A stretch of 64,000 nt of DNA, from contig CATBDC010000005.1 of assembly GCA_949502235.1 (NCBI GenBank), forward strand, positions 62,001 to 126,000, in the 5' to 3' direction. The position numbers and the translations under genes were made by a program. This DNA is from an uncultured Lachnospiraceae bacterium. Lineage in GTDB: Bacteria; Bacillota; Clostridia; Lachnospirales; Lachnospiraceae. The notes beneath the pieces were generated by a model. That model saw only the letters and a program-made list of their open reading frames with translations, was not told the origin of the DNA and made no database searches. Below, piece by piece: positions 35,793 through 44,217 of the stretch; positions within the stretch are counted from its first letter, which is position 1, and the number at the start of each line of letters is the position of its first letter.

Positions 35793-37013
35793 TCAGAAAT
35801 TTACCGCCATACTATCCAGCCTTGCAATTTCCTGTTCGATTCTTTCTCTGTCTCCCAAGTGGTTATATACGTCCATTGTCACATCAATATGAGCGTGCCC
35901 CATGATATACTGCAAAACTTTAATATCCATACGGCACTCTGCCATTCTGGTACAGGCTGTATGACGCATAACGTGAGCGGATACTTTTGGAAGTAGTTCT
36001 GCTTTTCTATGTTCTTTCTTTGCTTTCTGTACTTCTTCTTTATTGTAAGCATCCACAATATTATACAATACACTATTTACCCCATATGGCATAAGCGGCC
36101 TGCCGGATTTAGCGGTAAAAACAAACCCCGAATAGCCGTCTACTTCAATTGATTTATCCTTTGCCAGCATAAAGTTAATCTTCCTCTGTTCTTCAAACGC
36201 TTTCTGTACTTCCTGCGTCATAGGTATAACTCGGATACCAGAATCAGTCTTGGGAGTAGAAATGTGGAAACGGCAGCCATCACCCAGATTTTTATAAATG
36301 AGCTGATGGTCTACATTCAGTCCCCTTGCCCTTGTGTCTACATCTTTCCATGTAAGCCCAATTAATTCACCACACCTCAATCCTGTACCTATCATAATCA
36401 TAAGCATTGGATAATGGACATTATAGACATTGCTTTGCTTTACAAAATCAATGAGCTTTTCCTGCTGTGAAATTGACAACGCTTCCCGTTCTTTTGCCGG
36501 TCTGCCATAATCACTGATAGAACCCTTTGCTGGATTCTTACGGATAATATCATCATCAACCGCCATTTCAAGAGCTGGATAAATCATAGTATTAATATTT
36601 TTAATCGTCGAATGAGCATAGCCAGCTTTTGACAGTTTGGAATAAAAGCCTTTAATATGTGATGGTAAAATCTGTACAACCTTGATATTCCCTATTTCAT
36701 CTCTCACTTGATTATCCCAAATCCTAGTGTAGTTTACTCTGGTGGAATCAGCCAGTTTACGGGTAGCCAGATACCTCTCAAACAAGGTATTCAACGTCAT
36801 CTTCTTAATTGCATTGTCAGTCAGAATGTTATCATCTATGTCTTTTGCAATCTGCTTTTCCTTTTCTCTAAGCTCTGGTAAATCCTGTGCATAAATTGTC
36901 TGTCGCTTTCCTGTCCTTATATCAGTATAACGGTAACTGTACCTGCCATCATTACGCCAGCTTTCGCCCTCTCTTAATTTTCTCCCTTTATGGTCTTTTC
37001 TGCTATTTGCCAT
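35793..37013 (-). CDS. int: Tyrosine recombinase integrase (Tn916 Int type)
   Basis: 406 residues from ATG at 37013, nine bases after AAAGGA. The N-terminal arm-binding domain has GESWRNDGRYSYRYTDIRTGKRQTIYA; a SAM-like core-binding domain follows (about 75-165). The catalytic domain keeps the conserved residues: Arg in GTGLRCGELIGLTW, HVMRHTACTRMAE (H-x-x-R), the late His in GHAHIDVTMDVY and the Tyr nucleophile in that segment. It catalyses excision and integration at the 14-bp att core. The stop lies 120 bases from the left end. Confidence 0.95.
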   Translation of the reverse strand: MANSRKDHKGRKLREGESWRNDGRYSYRYTDIRTGKRQTIYAQDLPELREKEKQIAKDIDDNILTDNAIKKMTLNTLFERYLATRKLADSTRVNYTRIWDNQVRDEIGNIKVVQILPSHIKGFYSKLSKAGYAHSTIKNINTMIYPALEMAVDDDIIRKNPAKGSISDYGRPAKEREALSISQQEKLIDFVKQSNVYNVHYPMLMIMIGTGLRCGELIGLTWKDVDTRARGLNVDHQLIYKNLGDGCRFHISTPKTDSGIRVIPMTQEVQKAFEEQRKINFMLAKDKSIEVDGYSGFVFTAKSGRPLMPYGVNSVLYNIVDAYNKEEVQKAKKEHRKAELLPKVSAHVMRHTACTRMAECRMDIKVLQYIMGHAHIDVTMDVYNHLGDRERIEQEIARLDSMAVNF

Positions 37014-37116
37014 GAGAATCAATCCTTTCTTTTGCCCCCTTTAATGTTCCCATGACGTGGTTTTATCTACAAATATTATACCACTAATCACAGAAAATAT
37101 AAACATATATTCGATA

Positions 37117-37311
37117 TTATTCTTCGAGACATGACAAATATTTTTTTATCTTTTCCACAGAATAGAGAACCCGGCGACCTATGATAATCTTTGCTTTTGC
37201 CTGCTCTCCGATTTTTCTTGCAGTAGCATTACCACAGGACAGCATAGCGGATAAATGTTCTATATCTACAGTAAGCGGCTGGTTTGTTATTCTGTATTTT
37301 GTTTTATTCAT
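37117..37311 (-). CDS. xis: Excisionase-like small DNA-binding protein
   Basis: 64 residues, a short basic winged-helix protein: LTVDIEHLSAMLSCGNATARKIGEQAKAKIIIGRRVLYSVEKIKKYL. Position just upstream of int on the same strand, length and the GRRVLYSVEKIKKYL end fit a Xis/DUF6462-type excision factor, although it is not a close match to Tn916 Xis. It should bend the element ends and favour excision. Confidence 0.8.
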   Translation of the reverse strand: MNKTKYRITNQPLTVDIEHLSAMLSCGNATARKIGEQAKAKIIIGRRVLYSVEKIKKYLSCLEE

Positions 37312-37658
37312 TATAAAAAATACCTCTCTTTATATCGTTCATTTTAATTGTTAGAATAGATATACCCTTGTTCTTATGCACCTCCTTTTAATATTCCATA
37401 ACTAGCAGATAAATGGCTCTGGCAAGCTCCACAGGACTTTCACCTTTCCCATTCTGATGGGCGAACCGTGTCATACGGGTGTATCATTATCCAAATATGC
37501 AGGTCATGGCAACAACCTTTCCAACAGTTGCTTGTAAAGCATTACATGAATCGCTCTCTTTATTTTTTACAGGTCATAGCGTGTAATCTCCACCGGCTCT
37601 CCGCATATCAAACGTATCTATCTGCTCTATTCAGTTGTCAAAGAACAAGTAAACCAAA
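37312..37658. other. Non-coding stretch between xis and orf8
   Basis: 347 bases without a convincing gene. On the minus strand AAGGAGGTG (near 37380) would precede a frame of about 26 codons, but the GTG lies within the site itself, so I do not call it. There is no long hairpin with a T-run. In related elements this region carries read-through transcription from orf7/orf8 to xis and int. Confidence 0.5.
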
Positions 37659-37895
37659 TCAAACTATCTCAACTTCAAATTTCAGAATCATTTCCATCAT
37701 GGCGGCTCTGATTCTTCCTTTCAGTTCCGTATCCACGGCTATGTAGATATTGCCGTATTCGTCGTACAACGGGCGCAAGCTGGCTTTCGAGATGTAAGCG
37801 TCATAGTGCTTTAGTATTTTTTCGATTGCCTGTGCGTCGCCGTCGGCGGCAGCGGAAATAACAGTGAATGACGGACATTTTTCTGTGGATTTCAT
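37659..37895 (-). CDS. Orf8-like helix-turn-helix regulator of the element
   Basis: 78 residues, overlapping the end of the sigma-factor-like gene by four bases. It resembles Tn916 Orf8 (helix-turn-helix conjugative element protein): FTVISAAADGDAQAIEKILKHYDAYI, a conserved YDEYGNIYIAVD and GRIRAAMMEMILKFEV at the end. In Tn916 orf7 and orf8 promote expression of xis and int. Confidence 0.88.
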   Translation of the reverse strand: MKSTEKCPSFTVISAAADGDAQAIEKILKHYDAYISKASLRPLYDEYGNIYIAVDTELKGRIRAAMMEMILKFEVEIV

Positions 37896-38314
37896 AGCTC
37901 GTCCTCCTGTAGTATCTTCTTGATTTCTTCCAGTGATTTCCTGCGGTTTCGGAAAGAAGTCGTCCGGTCAATCTGTAGCAGGTCGGCAATTTCAGCGTCA
38001 GACATTTCCAGAAAATAAAACATCAGCAGAATATCCAGCTTTTTCTCCGGCAATTGCTTTAATGCTTCTGCCAACTGCTCATTGTTCACCTTGACTTTCA
38101 TTCCTAAAACTTCAAAGCAGGAATAATCGGAATCGTATTCGTCCGTCGTGCCGATACCGCTTAACGCCTGCTCCGGCAATTCAGAAAATGGCGTTACGTG
38201 CGCTGCGTGTCGGCTTAACTCCCTCTGATAGTCCTTGACGGTCGTATCAACAATACGCTTTGCCAGACAATCAAATTGAAGTCGGATAGCATTTTGGAAA
38301 GAAGATGGTTTCAT
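37892..38314 (-). CDS. Orf7-like sigma-70 region 4 family protein
   Basis: 140 residues from ATG at 38314, which follows AGGGGGTGAG; an upstream in-frame ATG at 38368 has no such site. The C-terminal part is a sigma-70 region 4 helix-turn-helix: LPEKKLDILLMFYFLEMSDAEIADLLQIDRTTSFRNRRKSLEEIKK. It corresponds to Tn916 Orf7, an activator of its own operon and of excision. Confidence 0.9.
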   Translation of the reverse strand: MKPSSFQNAIRLQFDCLAKRIVDTTVKDYQRELSRHAAHVTPFSELPEQALSGIGTTDEYDSDYSCFEVLGMKVKVNNEQLAEALKQLPEKKLDILLMFYFLEMSDAEIADLLQIDRTTSFRNRRKSLEEIKKILQEDEL

Positions 38315-38885
38315 AATCTCACCCCCTTTCTGGCTAAACTGAAAGGGGATAAGAGATTTCTTTCCCATTTCGTACTAACACTCGCTGCGTAGACGTGATT
38401 TGTTGCAAGTCTGGGAAAAAATTCAAAAAATATTGTCAGGCAGCAAAAAAGCACAGGAACAATAGGAAAATATTGTCCATGCACTTTCTTGATAGTTCCT
38501 GTCATATCATCTGAAAAACCATATACAAGGGCGCATTTTGCCGCTGTGATGGCTAAGATTTTTTTGACAGTAATTTTTCTGCCGGAAGAAACGGATAGTA
38601 AATCTCTTTCAAAGCGGCTGCCTCCTATAGCCGCTGAAACAAAATAACCTTATGTCTGCACCGTGAGGAAAAAGAAAAAACGGCGGCTTTTCAACCGTCG
38701 TCCGAAAGAATATATCAAAGTCTGTATTCCAAAAAGAGCTGTAAACAACGGTTTTTTTATTAACCGCATTTGCAGCGTATTCGTATCTTTTTACACATAA
38801 TAGGAACTACAAGACTATATAACACGCTTTTCCATACCTGTTCATTCTTCCATAGGAACTGTAGAATGTAGTGAGGTGATTTACT
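38315..38885. other. Regulatory gap between orf7 and orf9
   Basis: 571 bases between the divergent orf7- and orf9-like genes with no supported gene. A hairpin on the minus strand (GACGACGG with CCGCCGT, one mismatch, then TTTTTT) lies at about 38668-38705 and looks like a terminator or attenuator in front of orf7. Both promoters must lie here. This matches the Tn916 control region. Confidence 0.55.
38668..38705 (-). terminator. Terminator or attenuator upstream of orf7
   Basis: Minus-strand stem ACGACGG/CCGCCGT with one mismatch around TTGAAAAG, followed by TTTTTTCTTTTT. It stands about 350 bases before orf7 and could control read-through into orf7-int. Confidence 0.65.
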
Positions 38886-39242
38886 ATGCGTAAAAAAGAA
38901 GATAGGTACGATTTCAGAGCTTTCGGACTGGCAATCAAAGCCGCCCGAAATAAACAGGGTTTAACCCGTGAACAAGTGGGCGCAATGATTGAGATTGACC
39001 CACGCTACTTAACCAACATTGAGAATAAGGGCAAGCACCCAAGCCTACAGGTATTCTATGACCTTGTGCATTTGCTCAATGTGTCAACTGATGAATTTTT
39101 CCTTTCTGCGCCTGATCCGGCAAAAAGCACCAGACGGCGGCAGTTGGAAATGCAACTCGACAAATTGTCCAATAAGGATTTAGTGATTGTAGAGAGCGTC
39201 GCTGATGGAATCATCAAGTCAAAGGGAGTGGAGGAAAATTAG
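38886..39242 (+). CDS. Orf9-like helix-turn-helix repressor
   Basis: 118 residues, preceded by GAGGTGA. The Xre/cI-like helix-turn-helix is near the N-terminus: [48 protein letters not shown]. It is the only plus-strand gene of the backbone and matches Tn916 Orf9, thought to repress the orf7 promoter region. The C-terminal 40 residues are helical and charged. Confidence 0.88.
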   Translation: MRKKEDRYDFRAFGLAIKAARNKQGLTREQVGAMIEIDPRYLTNIENKGKHPSLQVFYDLVHLLNVSTDEFFLSAPDPAKSTRRRQLEMQLDKLSNKDLVIVESVADGIIKSKGVEEN

Positions 39243-39257
39243 TTCCTCCATTTTTAT
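39230..39257 (+). terminator. Terminator of the orf9-like gene
   Basis: GGAGGAA (39230-39236) and TTCCTCC (39243-39249) pair around the stop codon, followed by ATTTTTATT. Confidence 0.8.
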
Positions 39258-39290
39258 TTGCTTATTGATAATACGAAATACGATGATAAG

Positions 39291-39344
39291 TGATAAAAAT
39301 AAGCCGATAATCTATGAGGTATAAAATCCTCTAAATTATCGGCT
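39291..39344 (-). terminator. Terminator of the KTR/two-component block
   Basis: On the minus strand AGCCGATAATTTAGAGG pairs imperfectly with CCTCATAGATTATCGGCT, followed by TATTTTTATC. The hairpin overlaps the last codons of the KTR gene. Confidence 0.8.
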
Positions 39345-39524
39345 CTGCATCTTAGTGTCTGGCTCTTTGATTATTTTTATTTTCAACTTACTAACATTGA
39401 TAAGATTTTCCTGTTTGCATTTTGGACAATACAATGGAAAATTTATCAATTCAGTATCCTTTCTGATTTTTGTTCTTGTTTTATTCTTGCATATAGGACA
39501 GTATATCCATTTTACAGTTTCCAT
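39336..39524 (-). CDS. Cysteine-rich KTR domain protein
   Basis: 62 residues, preceded by AAAGGAAACGA. A four-cysteine zinc-ribbon pattern is clear: IYCPICKNKTRTKIRKDTE, then LYCPKCKQENLINV. KTR proteins are common small passengers of Gram-positive conjugative elements, often next to tet(M). The function is unknown. It is the last gene of the cargo block. Confidence 0.88.
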   Translation of the reverse strand: METVKWIYCPICKNKTRTKIRKDTELINFPLYCPKCKQENLINVSKLKIKIIKEPDTKMQSR

Positions 39525-39543
39525 TCGTTTCCTTTCTGATATG

Positions 39544-40056
39544 CTATTTTAGTGTAAATTCACATGCCAAATAATAAGTATCATAATCCCAATCTTTAGG
39601 TGATTCAAAATAAAAAACACTTACAATTATCCTATAACGTCCTGATGGGAGTTCTCCGTATACTGAAGAAATATCATATGATAAACTTAACCTTTCATTA
39701 GGCTTTATAACCACATCATCTTCATTATCTTTTGATGGTTCATAAAGTTGTGTCAATTGATACCATGTATCTGATTGTTCTGCTTCGATTTCAAAGTAAC
39801 CTTTAGTATAATAATACTCTTTGTCAGAGTTATTTTCTAAAAAAAATATTGCGTTTCCCAAGTCAGAGTTATCTTTTTTACTTGATGTGAGCTTGACATC
39901 TGATAGGATATTGATTTTTTCCTCAGTTCCATAAGACGAAACTTCATAAAATTCTTTAAAATCTTGCGATGATATAATTTCCTTATCTGATGTTGAATCA
40001 CACCCGGACAAAATGCTTACAGCAAATATTAAAATAATACAAATACTTTTTCTCAT
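39544..40056 (-). CDS. Lipoprotein with Ig-like fold
   Basis: 170 residues from ATG at 40056, nine bases after AAGGAGG; earlier in-frame ATGs run into the kinase gene. The N-terminus MRKSICIILIFAVSILSGCDS is a lipoprotein signal with lipobox LSGC. The mature part is beta-rich and resembles bacterial Ig-like domains in other putative immunity lipoproteins (YYTKGYFEIEAEQSDTWYQL; RYRIIVSVFYFES). It is encoded with a two-component system, so a surface immunity or sensing role against a cell-envelope agent is possible. Confidence 0.75.
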   Translation of the reverse strand: MRKSICIILIFAVSILSGCDSTSDKEIISSQDFKEFYEVSSYGTEEKINILSDVKLTSSKKDNSDLGNAIFFLENNSDKEYYYTKGYFEIEAEQSDTWYQLTQLYEPSKDNEDDVVIKPNERLSLSYDISSVYGELPSGRYRIIVSVFYFESPKDWDYDTYYLACEFTLK

Positions 40057-40123
40057 TTTCAAAAACCTCCTTGTATAAGTGCTTATTGCAATTATATAGG
40101 GGAAATGTCTATTTTTCATCAAC

Positions 40124-41443
40124 TTATACAATTTTTATACAAGCTGTAACACAGGCTCCTCCATTTTGATTATTTGAAATCATTATTGTGCCTCCGTGTC
40201 TTTCACATAATATCTTACAAATGTTTAATCCCAGTCCTAAATGTTCAATCGAAGTATCTTGCGATGATTTGTAAAATGGTAGTGTAGCACGTTCTATATC
40301 TGTACTCCTGAAACCGCAACCATCATCAGAGACCGTAATCAACAGATATTCATTTTTCTTGCTTATATCAATATCTATCATAGAATTAGCATATCTAATG
40401 CTATTAGATATCAAATTTTCATAAATTCTATTAACAATTTCAAGATTGATAAACAAAATTTGTTTTCTACTGCAATTTGTTTTAATAGTATATTTTATAT
40501 CAGAACAAAGCGGCTTCGTTGTATTTGATAAAGTGTCTAATAATAAGTCAAAATTTATGTTTTCTTTTTCTATTTCAATATCTTCTAAACGGTATAGGTT
40601 TGTCATAGAATTAACATAATTTTCAAGCCGCTTTACATTGTTGTATATTATTGATAACTCGTCAAGTACCTCTTGTTGCGAAACTAAGCCTTTGGGAATA
40701 AATGAAAGTAACATTGTAGTATGACCTTTAAGTAATGTTAAAGGTGTTCGTAAATCATGCGAAAAAGCAGCATTTAATCGCCTCTGTTCGGTAAATTGAC
40801 GTATCATTTTTTTATTATTTTGATATAAACAATTTTTCATTTTTTCAAATGCAAGACACAATCTACCCATCTCGTTTTTATACGGGTAAGGCAAAGTAAA
40901 ATCCAGTTCGTTGTTTTCAATTTTTTTGTATGCATTCGTTAGTAATTTTATCGGTCTTGCCAATTTCCGGCGTATAAAAATAGTCACACAAAGCATCATA
41001 CTAATTGAAAGAACAATAGGAATGATGACAATATTAATCACACCTAAAGCAGAATCTATAATTCTATCATGTTTTGTAAAATTTGGTGAAACTTCAATGT
41101 AAGAGACATGATTAGGATAAATATATTCTTGTACCGGACGTTCCTTTTTATAGTCTACAACAAAATTACATATTTTCTTTTTATTTGCATTATATATCGT
41201 ATATTCTGTTTGGTCTTTGTTATATTCTGCTGTAAATGAACCATTTTCAGGTATATTATATCTTGCTGTCATGTCCTCATATTTATAGTTAAGGTTCATT
41301 CTAAAATCATCTACAAAAGTAATTGATATAATGCTTATAGTAATGCCAGCAACCAGAAAAATAAGCGCATAAAAAACAAATGAAAATTTAATATTCATAT
41401 TGTCAATATAATACATTACATTTTTTTGTTTTACTTTTTCCAT
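40124..41443 (-). CDS. Sensor histidine kinase
   Basis: 439 residues. Two membrane helices (near 18-38 and 135-160) enclose an extracellular domain of about 95 residues; a HAMP-like region follows. The H-box is FSHDLRTPLTLLKGH, the N-box NLISNSIRYANS, and the G-boxes DDGCGFR and GLGLNICK, so it is catalytically complete. Its start overlaps the response-regulator gene by 13 bases. The block sits where Tn916 carries tet(M) and is visibly AT-rich. Confidence 0.93.
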   Translation of the reverse strand: MEKVKQKNVMYYIDNMNIKFSFVFYALIFLVAGITISIISITFVDDFRMNLNYKYEDMTARYNIPENGSFTAEYNKDQTEYTIYNANKKKICNFVVDYKKERPVQEYIYPNHVSYIEVSPNFTKHDRIIDSALGVINIVIIPIVLSISMMLCVTIFIRRKLARPIKLLTNAYKKIENNELDFTLPYPYKNEMGRLCLAFEKMKNCLYQNNKKMIRQFTEQRRLNAAFSHDLRTPLTLLKGHTTMLLSFIPKGLVSQQEVLDELSIIYNNVKRLENYVNSMTNLYRLEDIEIEKENINFDLLLDTLSNTTKPLCSDIKYTIKTNCSRKQILFINLEIVNRIYENLISNSIRYANSMIDIDISKKNEYLLITVSDDGCGFRSTDIERATLPFYKSSQDTSIEHLGLGLNICKILCERHGGTIMISNNQNGGACVTACIKIV

Positions 41444-42105
41444 TTATATCCGCACCCCCAAACAGTTTCTATATAAGGATTGTTACACATAGAAAGGAAT
41501 TTTGTTCTTATCCGGCGTATGTGTTCTGTAATAACAGAATTGTCTCCAGTACCATCTAACCCCCATACTTTTTCATAAATTGTTTCACGGTCAAAAATAA
41601 TACCTTTGTTTTGTGAAAGAAATTCGATAATATCAAACTCTTTCTTTGTAAAATTTATTTCAGATTTTTTGTAAAAAACTGTTCGTGCTGAATAATCAAT
41701 TACTATGTTATTATCGAATTGGACTATTGCAAATGAATTATGTCTTTTTTCCCTACGCAAATGAGCAGCAACTCTAGCTTCTAATTCATCAATAGAGAAA
41801 GGCTTTACAACATAGTCGTCGCCGCCGATTGCAAATCCTTTGATTTTGTCACAGTCCTCAATCCGAGCTGTTAAAAAAATAATAGGACAGGACACATAAT
41901 TCCTGATTTTTTCACAAATCGCAAATCCATTCATATCCGGCATATTTATATCTAATAAAATAATATCTGGGTGCTTTGTGATTGCATTCAGTGCTTCTTT
42001 TCCATTAATTGCTGTGTATACTACATAACCAATTTTATAAAAATACCGGCTCAACATTGATACAATATCTTTTTCATCGTCTACAATTAAAATGCTCTGT
42101 GCCAT
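41431..42105 (-). CDS. OmpR family response regulator
   Basis: 224 residues, preceded by AAGGAGG. The receiver domain has DDE near the start, the phospho-acceptor Asp in ILLDINMPDMNGF, the Thr/Ser switch in IFLTAR and the Lys in VVKPFS. The C-terminal winged helix has FTKKEFDIIEFLSQNKG and ITEHIRRIRTKF. It resembles VanR-like regulators of envelope stress. It is the first gene of the cargo operon with the kinase and lipoprotein. Confidence 0.94.
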   Translation of the reverse strand: MAQSILIVDDEKDIVSMLSRYFYKIGYVVYTAINGKEALNAITKHPDIILLDINMPDMNGFAICEKIRNYVSCPIIFLTARIEDCDKIKGFAIGGDDYVVKPFSIDELEARVAAHLRREKRHNSFAIVQFDNNIVIDYSARTVFYKKSEINFTKKEFDIIEFLSQNKGIIFDRETIYEKVWGLDGTGDNSVITEHIRRIRTKFLSMCNNPYIETVWGCGYKWKK

Positions 42106-42289
42106 ATCTCATTCCTCCTTAAAAGCATATTTTATCATTGAAAAAGCAATTTTTTATCAACTATGCTCATATACTATCATTAAAAATAAATCTTAGCCGC
42201 TTCATTATTATAATCTTTTAAATGAAATGTCACAACTATATTATCAGCTTGCAAATCATACCGAAGTACGAAATGCAAGCCTATTTTTA

Positions 42290-43195
42290 TTATCCTACAA
42301 TCTTACAGTTACTATCCTTTTCCAGCGTCAATTCAAACTGTGAAATCTGCGCCGCTTTCGTCCGGTTATCCAGATACTTTACGGACACGGACACTTTCAC
42401 CTGTTCCCCGTCCTTTGTAAATATGGGATTGATAAGCTCCGAATACAGGTAATCACAGCCTACAGGCGTAAGCACATTCCCCTCCACATAATAGGCAAGC
42501 TCTTTTTCCGTAGCCGTGGGATACAGCTTGAAAAACGTCTCCAAGAACTCTGTCACTTCCTCCGTGGTAGCAGCGTCCGCTGTTCCGTCAGATTCTTTAA
42601 TCTTTGGCTCATAGCCGGATTTTCCCGGCAGGCTGCTGACGGTGGGATTCTTTGTAATTACCATATCCCCGTTATCGTCTACATGAACCACTACCATATA
42701 AGCAGAAGTACAGCCTATGGACTGTTCCCTCTCTGTCACGGTCTGGTCTACCGAGTAGGTGACGGTAAAATCTTGTGTTCCCTCCTGTTCAATATCCCAA
42801 ACTTTAACGTCTGTAGCCGTGGAGCTTGTAGGTATATCCTGCCGCACCGTATCCACATTCAAATCCTGTAATTCTTTTGTCAGATAGCGGTTGATATTCG
42901 TAGTCCTTGCGTCAATGGATTCCTGCGTGTTGCTCCAAGAATAATAATCCGCCGCAAAAGCTCTGACGAAATTTTCAATCCGATTCGTGTCGATAATCCG
43001 CTGCTCTATGACTTCCTTTTCATGTACCGTGTGCCTGTCAATGGCGGTGAAATTCTTATATACCCCAAAACTGACGCTTGCCAGCAGCACCAGCCACAGG
43101 GCAAGTACCGTTTTCTTATGTGTGCCGATTTTCATTACAGGCACTCGTTTTTCTTTTTTAGGTTTTGATTCTTTTTCTTTTTTCTTAAATAGCAT
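42290..43195 (-). CDS. Conjugal transfer protein TcpC (Orf13)
   Basis: 301 residues from ATG at 43195; the ATG at 43204 lies directly on the AAAGGA site. A basic cytoplasmic tail (KKKEKESKPKKEKRVPVM) and one membrane helix (TVLALWLVLLASVSFGVY) are followed by two NTF2-like domains, as in Tn916 Orf13/TcpC, a bitopic inner channel component of the Gram-positive type IV secretion system. It is the last of the transfer genes. Confidence 0.92.
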   Translation of the reverse strand: MLFKKKEKESKPKKEKRVPVMKIGTHKKTVLALWLVLLASVSFGVYKNFTAIDRHTVHEKEVIEQRIIDTNRIENFVRAFAADYYSWSNTQESIDARTTNINRYLTKELQDLNVDTVRQDIPTSSTATDVKVWDIEQEGTQDFTVTYSVDQTVTEREQSIGCTSAYMVVVHVDDNGDMVITKNPTVSSLPGKSGYEPKIKESDGTADAATTEEVTEFLETFFKLYPTATEKELAYYVEGNVLTPVGCDYLYSELINPIFTKDGEQVKVSVSVKYLDNRTKAAQISQFELTLEKDSNCKIVG

Positions 43196-43215
43196 AGACA
43201 CCATTCCTTTCGCTT

Positions 43216-44217
43216 TTATTTTGTTTTCACCCGTCCTGCGCCGATTAGGTGTTTCTGCCAGTACGAGCTTGTCAAATCTGCATAGCCAATGGGATTTCCG
43301 GCATGATACATACGGTTGTTACCGGCATAAATCCCCACATGCGTTACATATGTTCCCGAATTGTAGGTAGAGTGGAAGAATACCAAGTCGCCAGCCTTTG
43401 CCTGTGACAGCGGTATGTGCTGGGTAGCGTCATATTGCATTTGTGCGGTACGGGGGAGCTTGATACCCGCCTTTCCGTAGCACCACTGAACAAGTCCAGA
43501 ACAATCAAAGCTGGTGTTCGGATTGCTGCCCCCGAATACATATTTCCAGCCTTGATACTTTAATGCTTCTTGAAAGATTTTCTGCGCCGTAGCGTTATTA
43601 AAGCTGGGAGCGGCGAGGTATTGCGACACCAGCTTTACATAGAACATATTCCCGTATCGGTAACGCCAGCCGCCGTTTTCCTTTATGGAAAGCTCATTTT
43701 TATAGCTGACTTTCACGCCGCCGGATTTCTCCCTTGCAAAGCTCACCGCCAGCTCATAGGTATATTTCTTCCCGTGTCCGGAGACATAGCCGATAAAGCC
43801 GCCGCCGTAATTGTAGGCTTGTACGACCGTATTGATGTCACAGCCGCTTGCCTTTGCGGATTTTAGCAATTCCGAGAAATATTTGCACCCCTGTCTGATG
43901 GATTCCTCTGTAGAGAGGGAGTTGGGCGGCAAACCGAGAGATTCCGAAGACTGCATAACGTCCGTAGCCGTGCCGCCAGATTCTACCTGCATAATCGCAA
44001 GCAGGTAATCCACATAGTCCTCAATTCCGTACTGTCTTGCGTATTTTTCAACCGTAGGCTGATGTTTCAATACCTCCGGGGATAAGTTCATTCCCGAAAA
44101 ATCAAAGAGAGAAGTGCCGCTTTCTTCATCATCTGCGGTTATGATGAACAGGAACAAAAGCAGGCTGATAATCACCGTAAATATCCCACCGAATACCGCC
44201 AAATATCTTAACTTCAT
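43216..44217 (-). CDS. Cell-wall hydrolase of the transfer system (Orf14; lysozyme-like plus NlpC/P60)
   Basis: 333 residues. An N-terminal membrane helix anchors two domains: a lysozyme-like transglycosylase (YLLAIMQVESGG near residue 60, with catalytic Glu) and an NlpC/P60 endopeptidase (FDCSGLVQWCYG with catalytic Cys, and HVGIYAGNNRMYHAG with catalytic His). Such two-domain enzymes open peptidoglycan for the conjugation channel. It overlaps the orf15 stop by four bases. Confidence 0.95.
   Translation of the reverse strand: MKLRYLAVFGGIFTVIISLLLFLFIITADDEESGTSLFDFSGMNLSPEVLKHQPTVEKYARQYGIEDYVDYLLAIMQVESGGTATDVMQSSESLGLPPNSLSTEESIRQGCKYFSELLKSAKASGCDINTVVQAYNYGGGFIGYVSGHGKKYTYELAVSFAREKSGGVKVSYKNELSIKENGGWRYRYGNMFYVKLVSQYLAAPSFNNATAQKIFQEALKYQGWKYVFGGSNPNTSFDCSGLVQWCYGKAGIKLPRTAQMQYDATQHIPLSQAKAGDLVFFHSTYNSGTYVTHVGIYAGNNRMYHAGNPIGYADLTSSYWQKHLIGAGRVKTK

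Noticed and set aside
37350-37400. Small leader ORF with GTG after AAGGAGG between xis and orf8
   Set aside because: The GTG is part of the ribosome site itself, and the 26-codon product has no protein-like support.
38886-42105. Antibiotic-resistance gene such as tet(M) in the conjugative element
   Set aside because: All frames in the usual cargo slot are accounted for by the repressor, KTR, lipoprotein, kinase and response regulator genes; no ribosomal-protection GTPase or other resistance gene is present.
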